Positions 53,640-62,944 of a DNA stretch of 64,000 bases are shown piece after piece. The notes beneath the pieces were generated by a model. That model was not told the origin of the DNA. It saw nothing but the letters and a program-made list of their open reading frames with translations, and did not search any database. Made by a program: the position numbers and the translations under genes. Source of the DNA: Nocardia sp. CC227C (lineage in GTDB: Bacteria > Actinomycetota > Actinomycetes > Mycobacteriales > Mycobacteriaceae); assembly GCF_030767025.1 (NCBI RefSeq), contig NZ_JASITE010000005.1, forward strand, positions 1 to 64,000. The letters are read 5' to 3'. The number at the start of each line of letters is the position of its first letter. Within the stretch, counting starts at the first letter, position 1.

Positions 53640-54161
53640 TCAATACCCCACAACCCGATCCACCCGCTCCCGCAGCAAATCAGCATGCCCCAGATGCCGC
53701 GAGTACTCCTCGACCATGTGCAGATAGATCCACCGCAACGACAGACCCCGCCCACCCCGAGGATGCTTCACGGTGCAGTCCAACGGAAGCCCCGCAACAG
53801 CCTTGTCGCACAATGCGATTTCCTCGCGATACAGTGCGATATCCGCCTCCGCGTCCGCTGCCGAAACATCGTCGAAGTCGCCGTCCCGATTGGATTCGGT
53901 GCAATAGACGTACCCCACCCGCTCCCCCGCCCCCGTCTGCCGGAACCACCCGCGCTCGACCTCGGTCATATGCCGAACGAGGCCGAGCAGCGACATCGAG
54001 GACGGTTCCACGCTGCGTGCGGTGAGTTGAACTCCGTTGAGCCCCTGGCACTTCCACAGCAGCGTGTCGCGGGAGCGGTCCAGGAACGACTGGAGCAGGG
54101 TGCGTTCGTCACCGACGAACGCCAACGCGCGGCGGTCGACTTCCGGTGCGGTCCAAGTCAT
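53640..54161 (-). CDS. DinB/DUF664-family protein
   Basis: A 173-residue four-helix DinB-fold protein. 'SMSLLGLVRHMTEVERGWFR' near residue 57 and 'SLRWIYLHMVEEYSRHLGHA' near residue 140 carry the three His metal positions of the family. Related actinobacterial proteins are mycothiol-dependent metalloenzymes, but no specific reaction can be assigned. Start ATG 54161. The hsaD gene begins upstream with a 35-base gap, so it may be cotranscribed. Confidence 0.88.
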   Translation of the reverse strand: MTWTAPEVDRRALAFVGDERTLLQSFLDRSRDTLLWKCQGLNGVQLTARSVEPSSMSLLGLVRHMTEVERGWFRQTGAGERVGYVYCTESNRDGDFDDVSAADAEADIALYREEIALCDKAVAGLPLDCTVKHPRGGRGLSLRWIYLHMVEEYSRHLGHADLLRERVDRVVGY

Positions 54162-54196
54162 TCTCGCAATCTAACGCGACCGACGCACCGACACGG

Positions 54197-55051
54197 TCAC
54201 ATTCCCCGGGTGAGGAAGTCGATCACCGCGCGTTCGAACGCGTCCTTGCGCTCGACCTGCACCCAGTGCCCGCAGCGCGAGAAGATCCGCAGGTCGGCAT
54301 TCGGGAGCTGACGGGCCGGGAACAATGCGCCCTCCACCGGTGTGACGCGGTCGTCGCGTCCCCACAGCATGAGGGCTTGGTGCCGAACGCCTTTCAGGCG
54401 CACCCACAGCGGCAGCGGTTCGGCCATATTCGGGTCGTAGAAGGTGGCGTAGGCATCGGCCAGCGCCTTGGACTGTGCGGGGTCGGTGGCCGCCGCCGTG
54501 CGGGCGGCGATCAATTCCTCGGTCAGCACCGCCGGATCGAAGACCATGGTCCGCAACCAGTCGATGGCGCGTCCGGCCGTCGGATCGGCATTGAAGGCCA
54601 TCAGCCGGTTGATGCCCTCCGACGGCTCCGGTCCGAGGATGTTCACGCCCACGCCGCCGGGAGCCATCAACACCAGCCGGTCCACCCGCCCCGGATGTTC
54701 CAGCGCGGTCAGCGTCGCGACCCCACCGCCCATGGAATTGCCCAGCAGACTCGCCTTGTCGATGCCCAGTTCGTCCAGCAGCGCGATGACCGCGTCCATG
54801 GCGATGCGCAGATAGTTGCGCTCGTACACCTCCGGCCGCCCGCTGGCACCGAAGCCCGGTTGGTCCAGGATCAGGCAGCGGAAGTGCCGGGACAGCGCTT
54901 CGAGGTTGGCCCCGAAATTGGCCCAGCCCGACACCCCCGGCCCGGAGCCGTGCAGAAGTACCAACGGCGCACCGGATCCCGCGTCGTGATACCGCAGTTC
55001 GATACCGTCCACGCTGAACCGGCGCGAGGTGCCCTCGGCGGTGAACGTCAT
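54197..55051 (-). CDS. hsaD: meta-cleavage product hydrolase (HsaD)
   Basis: A 284-residue C-C bond hydrolase of the alpha/beta fold. The catalytic triad is visible: Ser106 in 'LLGNSMGGGVA', Asp in 'WGRDDRVTPVEG' and His262 in 'RCGHWVQVER'. The oxyanion motif is 'LVLLHGSGPGVSGWANF'. The best fit is HsaD, which hydrolyses the HsaC product of steroid ring A cleavage into 9,17-dioxo-disecoandrostanoate and a C5 dienoate; BphD is a close alternative. Its ATG follows the hsaA stop without a gap (TAGATG). Confidence 0.9.
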   Translation of the reverse strand: MTFTAEGTSRRFSVDGIELRYHDAGSGAPLVLLHGSGPGVSGWANFGANLEALSRHFRCLILDQPGFGASGRPEVYERNYLRIAMDAVIALLDELGIDKASLLGNSMGGGVATLTALEHPGRVDRLVLMAPGGVGVNILGPEPSEGINRLMAFNADPTAGRAIDWLRTMVFDPAVLTEELIAARTAAATDPAQSKALADAYATFYDPNMAEPLPLWVRLKGVRHQALMLWGRDDRVTPVEGALFPARQLPNADLRIFSRCGHWVQVERKDAFERAVIDFLTRGM

Positions 55052-56212
55052 CTACAGCATCCGATCCGTGACCTCGAGCCCCATGGCTCCCTTGCCGAAC
55101 ATGGCGAGGGCGCGTTCCACGTCGTTGATGGCGTGCACGCTTCCGGCGTGCGCGTCGCGCCAATGACGTTCGATGGGGTTGGGGCGGCGGATGGAGTGCC
55201 CGCCGGAGTTCTTGAACAGCAGGTCGATGGCCTCCAGCGCCCGTTCGGTGCCACGCACCTGGTCCCGGCGCGCCCGCAACCGCGATTCGAACGGAATCTC
55301 CTCGCCCGCTTCGGCATAACGCAACTGCTCGCCGATATTGCGTTCCATCTGGAGGATCGCGGCGTCGATCTCCGACGCGGCGCGCGCGATGCGCACGTGG
55401 GCGAACGGATCCTCGGCCACCTTCTGGCCGCCGTAGGACAGCCGCACCCGCTCCCGCTGCCGCGCGATATGCGCCTCGTATGCTCCCTGCGCCGCACCGA
55501 CGATGGGCGCGGTGATGGTGTTGGAGAACACGCTGCCGAACGAGATCTTGTACAGCGGAGCGGTATTCAGCTCCTGGCCGGGGCCGACCAGATTCGCCTG
55601 GTCTTCGGCGCTGTAGGCACGGTAGGCGGGTACGAACGCCTTGTCGATGACGATGTCGTTGGAGCCGGTGCCCGCCAGACCCGAGACGTCCCAGACGTCC
55701 TCGATGACGTAGTCGGTGCGCGGCACCAGCACGGTGAAGTAGTCCATGCCCTTGTCCGAGGGCACCAGCGCGCCCAGGAACACCCACCGCGCGTGGTCGC
55801 AGCCGGAGGAGAAGCTCCAGCGGCCGGAGATCTCGTAGCCGCCCTCGACCGGATTCAGCTTGCCGGTCGGCGCGTACGAGGAGGAGACCAGGGTGTCGGG
55901 ATTCTCGGCCCACACGTCCTGTTGGGCGCGATCGTCGAACAGGGCCAGCTGCCACGGGTGCGCGCCCAGCACCGACGCCACCCAGGCGCTGGACGGGCAG
56001 GCGGTGGCAATGGCGCGAATCACCTCGTAGAAGGCCACCGGCGACTCCTCGGCGCCCCCGAACCGCGCGGGCTGCAACATGCGGAACACCCCGGCCGCGG
56101 ACAGCTCGGCGATGGTGGCGTCGGGAATCCGCCGCTGCTCCTCGGCCTGCACGGCTCGTTCCCGGATCGCGGGCAGCAGGTCCCGGACCCGATCGAGCAC
56201 CTTGTTCGTCAT
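55052..56212 (-). CDS. hsaA: flavin-dependent steroid ring A monooxygenase (HsaA)
   Basis: A 386-residue acyl-CoA-dehydrogenase-fold monooxygenase that uses FMNH2 and oxygen. 'FRMLQPARFGGAEESPVAFY', 'ACPSSAWVASVLGAHPWQLA', 'GRWSFSSGCDHARWVFLGA' and 'LFKNSGGHSIRRPNPIERHW' match HsaA, which hydroxylates 3-HSA to the catechol 3,4-DHSA. It needs a flavin reductase; the HsaB-type gene lies at 42.4-42.9 kb rather than beside it. AGGAGGG precedes ATG 56212. It is joined to hsaD without spacing. Confidence 0.9.
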   Translation of the reverse strand: MTNKVLDRVRDLLPAIRERAVQAEEQRRIPDATIAELSAAGVFRMLQPARFGGAEESPVAFYEVIRAIATACPSSAWVASVLGAHPWQLALFDDRAQQDVWAENPDTLVSSSYAPTGKLNPVEGGYEISGRWSFSSGCDHARWVFLGALVPSDKGMDYFTVLVPRTDYVIEDVWDVSGLAGTGSNDIVIDKAFVPAYRAYSAEDQANLVGPGQELNTAPLYKISFGSVFSNTITAPIVGAAQGAYEAHIARQRERVRLSYGGQKVAEDPFAHVRIARAASEIDAAILQMERNIGEQLRYAEAGEEIPFESRLRARRDQVRGTERALEAIDLLFKNSGGHSIRRPNPIERHWRDAHAGSVHAINDVERALAMFGKGAMGLEVTDRML

Positions 56213-56355
56213 TGAGCTGTTCCCTCCTGGTCCAGTGATTCCGATTGTCGACGCTATGGCCGCCGTCGCGCGGCGATCGGGAAAAGTCCCGGTGATCGGA
56301 ACCCTCGGCCCGCTCAGCCGACGCGGCGACACCTCGGCCGGGCGGCCGGCCCCGG

Positions 56356-57864
56356 CTATTCGTTCCGGGCGGCGGCGGTGCCCGCGCGGCGTCCGAAGAA
56401 GGTGCCGTCGCCGAGCGACGTGCCGCTGATGTAGCCGAAGCCGTGCAGCCCGTTGGCGACCCGCCCGGCGGCGAAGAGGCCGCCGAGCCGGTCGCCGCCC
56501 AGATCCAGCACGTGCCCGTCGAGATCGGTGTGCAGTCCGCCGAGGGTGAAGACGGAGGCTCCGGTGCCGCGCCGGTCGCCGGATTCGGCGGGCGGACGCA
56601 CCCCGGCCTTCACGTCGATGGCGGCCAGCGGCGGGGTGAGCGGCCGCAGCCAGCGAGCTGCCTTGTGGAAGTCGGGATCGGCTCCACGCGCGGCGAATTC
56701 GTTGTACCGGCGCACGGTGTCGACCAGCGCGCCGGACGGTAGGCCGGTCAGCTTCTCCAGTTCCTCGGGGGTCTCGCCGACATGGGTCGGCCGCACCCCC
56801 CAGCGCTGCGGTTCGGGCACCGCCTCGAACCCCTCCTCGTCGACGATCACCCACACCGCCGTGTCACCACCGGCCCAAGCGCCACCCAGGTTCTGCCGGT
56901 ACAGCGCCGCCTGCCCGATCCGCCCGGGATAGGTGTCCTCGTTCACGAACCGGCGGCCACGTGCGTCGACCACCATGCCGCGCGCCGCGAGCCCCGGGAT
57001 CAGCGATATGCCCACCTGCCCGGCACCCATGTGCCGTACGCCCGCCCCGAGCGCCTGCGCCATGAGAATGCCGCTGCCGTCATCGGTTCCGGCGCTGACC
57101 TTGGTGTGGCCCAGCAGGTGTGGCGCGTGCGCGGCGAGCATGGCGTCGTTGTCGACGAATCCGCCCGTGGTGAGGATGACGCCGCGCCGGGCGCGGATGG
57201 CGATCTCCTTGCCGTACCGGCGCGCGACGACCCCGAGCACGGTCCGATCCTCGGCGACCACGAGATTAGTGACGTAGGTGTCGAAAAGCGTTCTGGCTCC
57301 GGCCGATTCGGCGGCTTCGGTCAGGCATTCCATGAGCAGGTTCCCACCGAAGTCCTGTGTGGCGGGCCGGTGCCCGCGCGGTGCCGGTCGCGCCGATTCC
57401 GTGAACGGCCAGCTGTTCTCGCCCAGCCACATCAGCCCGTCGTCGGTCGGCGGCACCCAGGTCGGGGCGTCCCACAGACTCAGGTTGAACGGGACACCGC
57501 GGTCGACCAGCCAGTGGTAGTGCTCGACGCTGCCCGCGCAGTACTCGGCGATCTTGGCCGGGTCCGCGCTCGGCCCCAGCGCGGCGGTCAGGAAGGCCGC
57601 CATATCGTCGGGGGTGTCGTCGAATCCGCACGCCCGCTGTACCGGGGTGCCGCCGCCGAGGTAGATCTCGCCGCCCGACAGCGCGGACGCGCCTCCGGCT
57701 CCGCCCGCCCGATCCACCACCAGCACGCGCGCCCCGGTCCGCGCCGCCTCGAACGCCGCAGCGGCACCGGCGGCGCCGTACCCGACCACCAGCACATCGG
57801 TGTCGATGTCGAAGTCGTCGACCTCGGTCGCCGCCCGTGTTGTCACAGCTTTCCGCACCGTCAT
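56356..57864 (-). CDS. KstD/fumarate-reductase-type flavoprotein dehydrogenase
   Basis: A 502-residue FAD protein. The N-terminal dinucleotide motif is 'VLVVGYGAAGAAAAFEAART'; the C-terminal FAD loop is 'LHGFGYISGTSLGDGTFFGR'. The succinate dehydrogenase/3-ketosteroid dehydrogenase family is clear. It is closest in layout to steroid 1- or 4-(5-alpha)-dehydrogenases, and its position above hsaA-hsaD makes steroid dehydrogenation the best guess; classical KstD is somewhat longer (~510-565). 143 bases separate it from hsaA. The exact double bond it makes is not readable. Confidence 0.8.
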   Translation of the reverse strand: MTVRKAVTTRAATEVDDFDIDTDVLVVGYGAAGAAAAFEAARTGARVLVVDRAGGAGGASALSGGEIYLGGGTPVQRACGFDDTPDDMAAFLTAALGPSADPAKIAEYCAGSVEHYHWLVDRGVPFNLSLWDAPTWVPPTDDGLMWLGENSWPFTESARPAPRGHRPATQDFGGNLLMECLTEAAESAGARTLFDTYVTNLVVAEDRTVLGVVARRYGKEIAIRARRGVILTTGGFVDNDAMLAAHAPHLLGHTKVSAGTDDGSGILMAQALGAGVRHMGAGQVGISLIPGLAARGMVVDARGRRFVNEDTYPGRIGQAALYRQNLGGAWAGGDTAVWVIVDEEGFEAVPEPQRWGVRPTHVGETPEELEKLTGLPSGALVDTVRRYNEFAARGADPDFHKAARWLRPLTPPLAAIDVKAGVRPPAESGDRRGTGASVFTLGGLHTDLDGHVLDLGGDRLGGLFAAGRVANGLHGFGYISGTSLGDGTFFGRRAGTAAARNE

Positions 57865-58030
57865 GGATTACGACGGTCCCCGCGCCGCGGGAACGGCATA
57901 GCGGCGCATCTTGCTCAATGACTCTCCGATCCCGTTGATCGGGACTGGGAACCGTGGCCGGTCAGCGCAGTGGCGATGGTGTGTGAACGGCGTCACGTGT
58001 GGTTGGGACGCCTCACGAGGAGGAGAGTCG

Positions 58031-60415
58031 ATGCGGATTCTGGTCACCGGAGTCACCGAACCGAGTGGTCGTGCCGTGGCACGCATGCTGGTGGCGGCGG
58101 GCCACGAAGTGGTCGGCCTGGACCGGCGGCGGCACCGCTACGTGGACCCGCGGGTCGCGGTGACCGTCGGCGACCTGACCGATGTGCGGGTGTGCGCTGA
58201 AGCGGTGGCCGGTGCGGATGCGGTGGTGCATCTGGCCGGCGGCGCGGTCGCGGGAATACTGTCCGCCGTTCGCGATGCCGGTGCGCGCATCGTGGTGCCC
58301 GTCGCGGCGGGCCTCGATACCACGGTGGAGCGCACGGTCACCGGCAGCGGCGCGGACGCGCTCATCGTGCGCACGCCCGTGGTCACCGGCCGCAGGGTGG
58401 ACCGAACCAGCTGGCGCGCTCTGGAATCCCTGGCGGGCGCGCGTGCCGATCACGCGCTACAGGTGCTGCACTACGACGATCTGGAGCGCTTCCTGGTGCT
58501 CGCGGCCGTGTCCCAGCGCAGCGGCGTGGTCGGATTGGCCGCTCCCGGTGAGGTTTCCGGTGACGACGTGCGCCGCATCCTGAAGGAGTCCGGCGTGCGG
58601 TATTCCGCCTGGCTGCCGCGCTCGTCGGCCCGGCGCACCCCGGTGGACACCACCGCCGCCCGGGACGAATGGCAGGTCCGCTACGGCTGGACCGCCCGGG
58701 AGGTGGTGGCCGACGTGGCGCGCGGCCTGCACGGCCGCAAGGCCGACGGCACCGGATTCCGGGCCCGGCGCGGCGCCATTCCGCTGCCCAGCCACGTGGT
58801 GCCGCAGTCGGCCCCGACCTCCGACGGCCATCCGCTGGTCTGCGCCGCACCCGAGGGCTTGCAGGGCGAATTCGACGATCTCGTCGACGAGCGCATCCCG
58901 GTGCACACCGCCACCAATACCTCCGAGGCGCTGCCCGGCCCGCTCACGCCGCTCACCATCGATCTGCAGGCCGGTGCCATCCGGCTGGGCAACGAGGCCA
59001 TGGGCAGGATGATCGCGCTGGAGGGAATCGCCTTGGAGCACTGGGTGTCCCGGGTGACCAGTGTACTCGGCCACCATATGTACATCAATCCCTCCATCGG
59101 TGTGTTCACCGCCGAGAACATGCCCGGCTGGGACGAGGAGAGCATCCGCAAGGACGTCTACGGCGCGATCGGCGATATGGAGCTGCATCCGCTGGGCCGT
59201 CCCCCGATGGCGGGCGGCCGCCTCGGCACCCTCAAGGCCACCGGGCGGGTGGCGGCCACCGCGCTGAGCTATCGCCGGACCGCCGAGCACATCAACGCCG
59301 CATCGCATACCGAATCGCTGTCCCGCGAACAGATTTCGGAGCTCACCGACGAACAGCTGCACGCGCGCGCCCTGCTGTGGCGCGACCGCCTGAATCAGGC
59401 GTGGCAGACCGCGGCCATCGGCGTCATGATGACCGGCGCGGCCACCGCCGTGCACAAGGGCGAGGTGAAGATCGACCCGGACCGGCTGGAATCGGCCAAA
59501 CCCATGCTGGCGGTGGAGCGGCTGGCGGCCCTGTGCCGCCGCGACGCCGGATTGCACGAGGTAGCGCGTACCGGCGATGTGGCCGCCGCCCGGGAGAAGT
59601 CGCCGGAGTTCGCGGCGGCACTGGACGAGGAACTCGCCAAGGTGGGCCACCGCGGCCCGGGTGAGTGCGAACTGCTCAACCCGACCTTCGGCGACCGCCC
59701 CGAACTGCTGGTCGCCGCCGCCGCGCGGGCCGCGGAGGTGCCCGCCCCGCAGCGGGAACCGGTGCCCGCGCCGACCGCCCGCACCGCCCGGATGGCGGTC
59801 GGCGCGACCGTCTACCGTGAACGCGCCCGCGACGCGGTCGTGCGCATCACCGACAACCTGCGCATGGCCACCCGGGAACGCGCCGCGCGTCTGGTCGCCG
59901 GCGGCAAGCTCACCGAGCCGGACGACTCGGCGTTTCTGACCCTGGACGAGATCCTGTGGGCCCCGGCCGATCTGAAGGAGCGGGTGGCGCGACGCCGGGC
60001 GGAGCGCATCCGGCTGAAGGCCATCCGCATGCCGGACCTGGTGAACGGCCACTGGGTTCCGGAGGAGATCGAGGGCGCGATCGCCCTCGGCGACACCCTC
60101 ACCGGGCTGGGGGTGAGTCCCGGGGTGGTGGAGGGCACCGTCAAGCGCGTGCTGTCCCTCGACGACGATATCGAGCCCGGTGACATCCTGGTCGCCGCGG
60201 TGACCGATACCGGCCACACGGCCATGTTCGCCTATGCCGGGGCCGTGGTCACCGATATCGGCGGCGCGGCCTCGCATGCCGCCATCGTGGCCCGGGAGTT
60301 CGGCGTGCCCTGTGTGGTGGACACCAAGACCGCCAGCACCGGCCTGTCCGACGGACAGCGCGTGCGGGTGGACGGTGCGGCCGGAACGGTGACCCTGCTG
60401 GCCGACGCCGATTAG
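58031..60415 (+). CDS. SDR-like epimerase fused to PEP-utiliser swivel domain (Rv2047c-like)
   Basis: A 794-residue fusion. Residues 1-~245 are an extended SDR-like NAD-binding domain ('MRILVTGVTEPSGRAVARML', 'VVHLAGGAVAGILSAV'). Residues ~260-700 resemble the linker/helical part of PEP synthase or rifampicin phosphotransferase. Residues ~715-790 are the PEP-utilising mobile domain with phosphorylatable His749 in 'DIGGAASHAAIVAREFGVPC'. No ATP-grasp domain is present, so it cannot phosphorylate itself by the normal route. M. tuberculosis Rv2047c has the same unusual composition as I recall. GAGGAGGAG precedes ATG 58031. It is divergent from the KstD-like gene. Function unknown. Confidence 0.85.
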   Translation: MRILVTGVTEPSGRAVARMLVAAGHEVVGLDRRRHRYVDPRVAVTVGDLTDVRVCAEAVAGADAVVHLAGGAVAGILSAVRDAGARIVVPVAAGLDTTVERTVTGSGADALIVRTPVVTGRRVDRTSWRALESLAGARADHALQVLHYDDLERFLVLAAVSQRSGVVGLAAPGEVSGDDVRRILKESGVRYSAWLPRSSARRTPVDTTAARDEWQVRYGWTAREVVADVARGLHGRKADGTGFRARRGAIPLPSHVVPQSAPTSDGHPLVCAAPEGLQGEFDDLVDERIPVHTATNTSEALPGPLTPLTIDLQAGAIRLGNEAMGRMIALEGIALEHWVSRVTSVLGHHMYINPSIGVFTAENMPGWDEESIRKDVYGAIGDMELHPLGRPPMAGGRLGTLKATGRVAATALSYRRTAEHINAASHTESLSREQISELTDEQLHARALLWRDRLNQAWQTAAIGVMMTGAATAVHKGEVKIDPDRLESAKPMLAVERLAALCRRDAGLHEVARTGDVAAAREKSPEFAAALDEELAKVGHRGPGECELLNPTFGDRPELLVAAAARAAEVPAPQREPVPAPTARTARMAVGATVYRERARDAVVRITDNLRMATRERAARLVAGGKLTEPDDSAFLTLDEILWAPADLKERVARRRAERIRLKAIRMPDLVNGHWVPEEIEGAIALGDTLTGLGVSPGVVEGTVKRVLSLDDDIEPGDILVAAVTDTGHTAMFAYAGAVVTDIGGAASHAAIVAREFGVPCVVDTKTASTGLSDGQRVRVDGAAGTVTLLADAD

Positions 60416-60441
60416 CCACCCCGCGTGGGCCGGAACCCACT

Positions 60442-60474
60442 GCCGGTGCCGTGTGTGGGACGGTACCGGCCTTT
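60442..60474 (+). terminator. terminator after the swivel-domain fusion gene
   Basis: GCCGGTGCCG (60442-60451) pairs with CGGTACCGGC (60461-60470), 10 positions with one G-T wobble and a 9-base loop, and is followed by CTTT. It lies 27 bases after the stop codon. Confidence 0.65.
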
Positions 60475-60616
60475 CGCCTGTCGGCGGGCGGGCCGACCGC
60501 GGGCCCCGATCCCCGTATGTGCCCCCTCGATGGCGGAAAACGCACCGGTCCCGAGCGCGGCGGGTGCAATCTGGATATATGCGCGCACCCGGGAGCACAG
60601 ATATCGAGGCAGCGCG

Positions 60617-62011
60617 ATGACGATCGTCGCCGGAGTGGACAGCTCGACGCAGTCCTGCAAGCTGGTGGTGTGTGACGCCGACACCGGAACCGTGATGCGG
60701 CAGCGGCAGATTCCGCATCCGGACGGTACCGAGGTGCCGCCCGCGACCTGGTGGGAGGCGCTGCGCGCGGCGACGGAGCAGATGATGCGCGAGGTGGCGG
60801 CCCTCTCGGTCGCCGGGCAGCAGCACGGCCTGGTCGTGCTCGACGCGGCCGGGTATCCGGTGCGGGACGCCCTGCTGTGGAACGACACTCGTTCCGCGGA
60901 GGCGGCCGCGCAACTGGTCGGCGAGCTGGGCGGACCGCAGGCGTGGGCCGATGCGGTGGGCAGTGTGCCGCTGGCCGCGCATACGGTGGCCAAACTGCGC
61001 TGGTTCGCCGATCACGAACCAGAACTCGCCGACCGCACCTCGAAAGTGCTGCTCCCGCACGACTATCTGACCTGGCTGCTGCGCGGCGGCGACGCCGATA
61101 CCGAGCCGACCACCGATCGCGGGGACGCCTCGGGCACCGGCTACTGGTCACCGGCCGCGGGACACTACCGCCGGGATCTGCTGTCGCTCGCCTTCCGCGG
61201 GCGCACCCCGGAGCTGCCCCGCGTGCTGGCACCGGCCGAGATCGCCGGGCACACCCCCGGCGGCCGGGTGGTGGCGGCGGGCACCGGCGACAATGCCGCC
61301 GCCGCACTGGGGTTGGGAATCGAGGAAGGCGATGTGGTGGTGTCGCTGGGCAGCAGCGGCACCGTCTTCTCCCGATCGGCGCGTCCCAGCGCCGACGCCA
61401 GCGGTGCGGTGAACGGTTTCGCCGATGCCACCGGCGCGTTCCTGCCGCTGGTGTGCACGCTCAATGCCGCCCGCGTACTGGATTCCACCGCCGCCCTGCT
61501 CGGCACCGATATCTCCGGGCTGGAAGTGCTGGCGGCCCAATCTCCGCCGGGCGCGGACGGTCTCACCCTGCTGCCCTATCTCGCCGGTGAACGCACCCCG
61601 AATCTGCCGCATGCGGCGGGCAGCCTGCACGGCTTGCGCCCGCACACCATGCGACCGCATCACCTGGCGCGGGCCGCCATCGAGGGGATGCTCTGCAATA
61701 TCGCCGACGCCCTGGACCGACTGCCGACCGTGCCCCGCCGCATCCTGCTGATCGGTGGCGCGGCGCGGTCGCGGCTGATCGCGCACACGGCGGCGGTCAT
61801 CTTCCACGCCACGGTGACCGTGCCCGAACCCGGGGAGTACGTGGCCCGGGGTGCGGCCCGCCAGGCGGCGTGGGCTTTGCGCGGCAGCGACCGCCCGCCC
61901 GCCTGGCCCAGTCCGCGCGCCACCGAGTTCCCGCCTCCCGCCCGGAGATTCGGCGACGCTATCCGGCAGCGCTACGCAGAGGTACGGGACATGTACTACC
62001 CGCCCGCGTGA
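60617..62011 (+). CDS. xylB: xylulokinase (FGGY family)
   Basis: A 464-residue FGGY carbohydrate kinase. 'IVAGVDSSTQSCKLVVCDAD' is the phosphate-binding N-terminus; 'GQQHGLVVLDAAGYPVRDAL' plus 'LWNDTRSAEA' is the D-xylulose kinase signature; 'GTGDNAAAALGLGIEEGDVV' and 'LIGGAARSRLIAHTAAVIF' are the nucleotide loops. It phosphorylates D-xylulose to enter the pentose phosphate pathway. ATG 60617 is preceded only by GAGGCAG. No xylose isomerase is adjacent; the convergent neighbour is a beta-propeller glycosidase. Confidence 0.92.
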   Translation: MTIVAGVDSSTQSCKLVVCDADTGTVMRQRQIPHPDGTEVPPATWWEALRAATEQMMREVAALSVAGQQHGLVVLDAAGYPVRDALLWNDTRSAEAAAQLVGELGGPQAWADAVGSVPLAAHTVAKLRWFADHEPELADRTSKVLLPHDYLTWLLRGGDADTEPTTDRGDASGTGYWSPAAGHYRRDLLSLAFRGRTPELPRVLAPAEIAGHTPGGRVVAAGTGDNAAAALGLGIEEGDVVVSLGSSGTVFSRSARPSADASGAVNGFADATGAFLPLVCTLNAARVLDSTAALLGTDISGLEVLAAQSPPGADGLTLLPYLAGERTPNLPHAAGSLHGLRPHTMRPHHLARAAIEGMLCNIADALDRLPTVPRRILLIGGAARSRLIAHTAAVIFHATVTVPEPGEYVARGAARQAAWALRGSDRPPAWPSPRATEFPPPARRFGDAIRQRYAEVRDMYYPPA

Positions 62012-62031
62012 CCGGCCGACACCGCACCGGA

Positions 62032-62898
62032 TCACCGATCGCACTCCCCGCCCGGCATCAGCAGCGGGGCCAGTGACACGCCGCCCTGAGCCCAGCCCGC
62101 GCTCGTCACCCACAGCTCGCCGTCGTCGACCACTTCGACCGCGTGGGCGCGGATCCGGCCCACCCGGTCGCTGGGGCGGAAGTGGAAGGGACTCTCGCCG
62201 CGAAACACCTCGGTGCCGACGTATTCCGGACGGGGGCCGATGAACAGGTACCAGATCCCGTTGTGGCGCAGGACGAACGGCGATTCGGTGTTGCCGGCCT
62301 CGGTGCCGGTGAGCGGGTCGGCGTAGGCGATGCGGCGCGGCCCCCAGTGCACGAGATCGGGGCTGACCCGGTAGGCGACCACATGGTGGCCGCCCTCGGG
62401 ATCGCTGGTGGCGCAGTAGTACATCACCCACAGCCCGCGAATCCGCAGCACCATCGGGTCGCGGGCGTCGTAGCCGTCGTGGAACAGCGGACCGTCCGGG
62501 TGCCTGGTCCAGTGGAACAGGTCCGGAGAGGTCGCCAGGTTGATGGCGGTGGCGGTGCGGTCACGACCCCCACCCGAATAGAACATCCAGTACATGTCGT
62601 CGGCGTAGACGACATGCGGCGCCCACAGCTGCGTCTCACCGTAGTCGGGGTCCACCAGCAGGGCCGGATCGCGGGTGATCCACGGCCCGTGCAGCGACCG
62701 GGCGGTGGCATGGGCGAATACCGTTTCGTCGAACGGCGCGGCCGGTTCGGCGTGGGTGATGCCGAACAGGTGCCAGCCGCCCTCGGTGTCCCGGATGATG
62801 GTGTGGTCGTTGATGTACCACGGTTCCGACAGTCCCTCGCTCGGGTCGTAGATGCGGGTGAAAGCACCCGCGGACACCTCGATCGCAGCTCCGCGCAT
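62032..62898 (-). CDS. five-bladed beta-propeller glycosidase (GH43-like)
   Basis: A 288-residue protein with the five-blade pattern of GH43/GH32/GH62/GH117-type enzymes. The likely catalytic residues are Asp in 'WYINDHTIIRDTEGGW', Asp in 'GYDARDPMVLRIRG' (transition-state stabiliser) and Glu in 'GNTESPFVLRHNGIWYLFIG'. No signal peptide is evident, so it is cytoplasmic or needs another route. Substrate might be an arabinose- or xylose-containing glycoside given the xylB neighbour, but that is inference. Its stop is 20 bases from the xylB stop. ATG 62898. Confidence 0.78.
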   Translation of the reverse strand: MRGAAIEVSAGAFTRIYDPSEGLSEPWYINDHTIIRDTEGGWHLFGITHAEPAAPFDETVFAHATARSLHGPWITRDPALLVDPDYGETQLWAPHVVYADDMYWMFYSGGGRDRTATAINLATSPDLFHWTRHPDGPLFHDGYDARDPMVLRIRGLWVMYYCATSDPEGGHHVVAYRVSPDLVHWGPRRIAYADPLTGTEAGNTESPFVLRHNGIWYLFIGPRPEYVGTEVFRGESPFHFRPSDRVGRIRAHAVEVVDDGELWVTSAGWAQGGVSLAPLLMPGGECDR

Positions 62899-62944
62899 CT
62901 CCCCAGTGTGACCTCCCCGCGCCCGCTATCACCACGATCCGCGC

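Noticed and set aside
56213..56355. KstR-type operator upstream of hsaA
   Set aside because: No TnnAACnnGTTnnA-like palindrome was visible by eye in this gap or in 57865-58030; a computed scan would be needed to be sure.
58457..61060. Very long open frame on the - strand across the swivel-fusion and xylulokinase genes
   Set aside because: It is antisense to two well-supported genes and arises from the high GC content; its translation has no recognisable domain. Similar long antisense frames at 1242-2969, 28609-29865 and 45086-46597 are rejected for the same reason.
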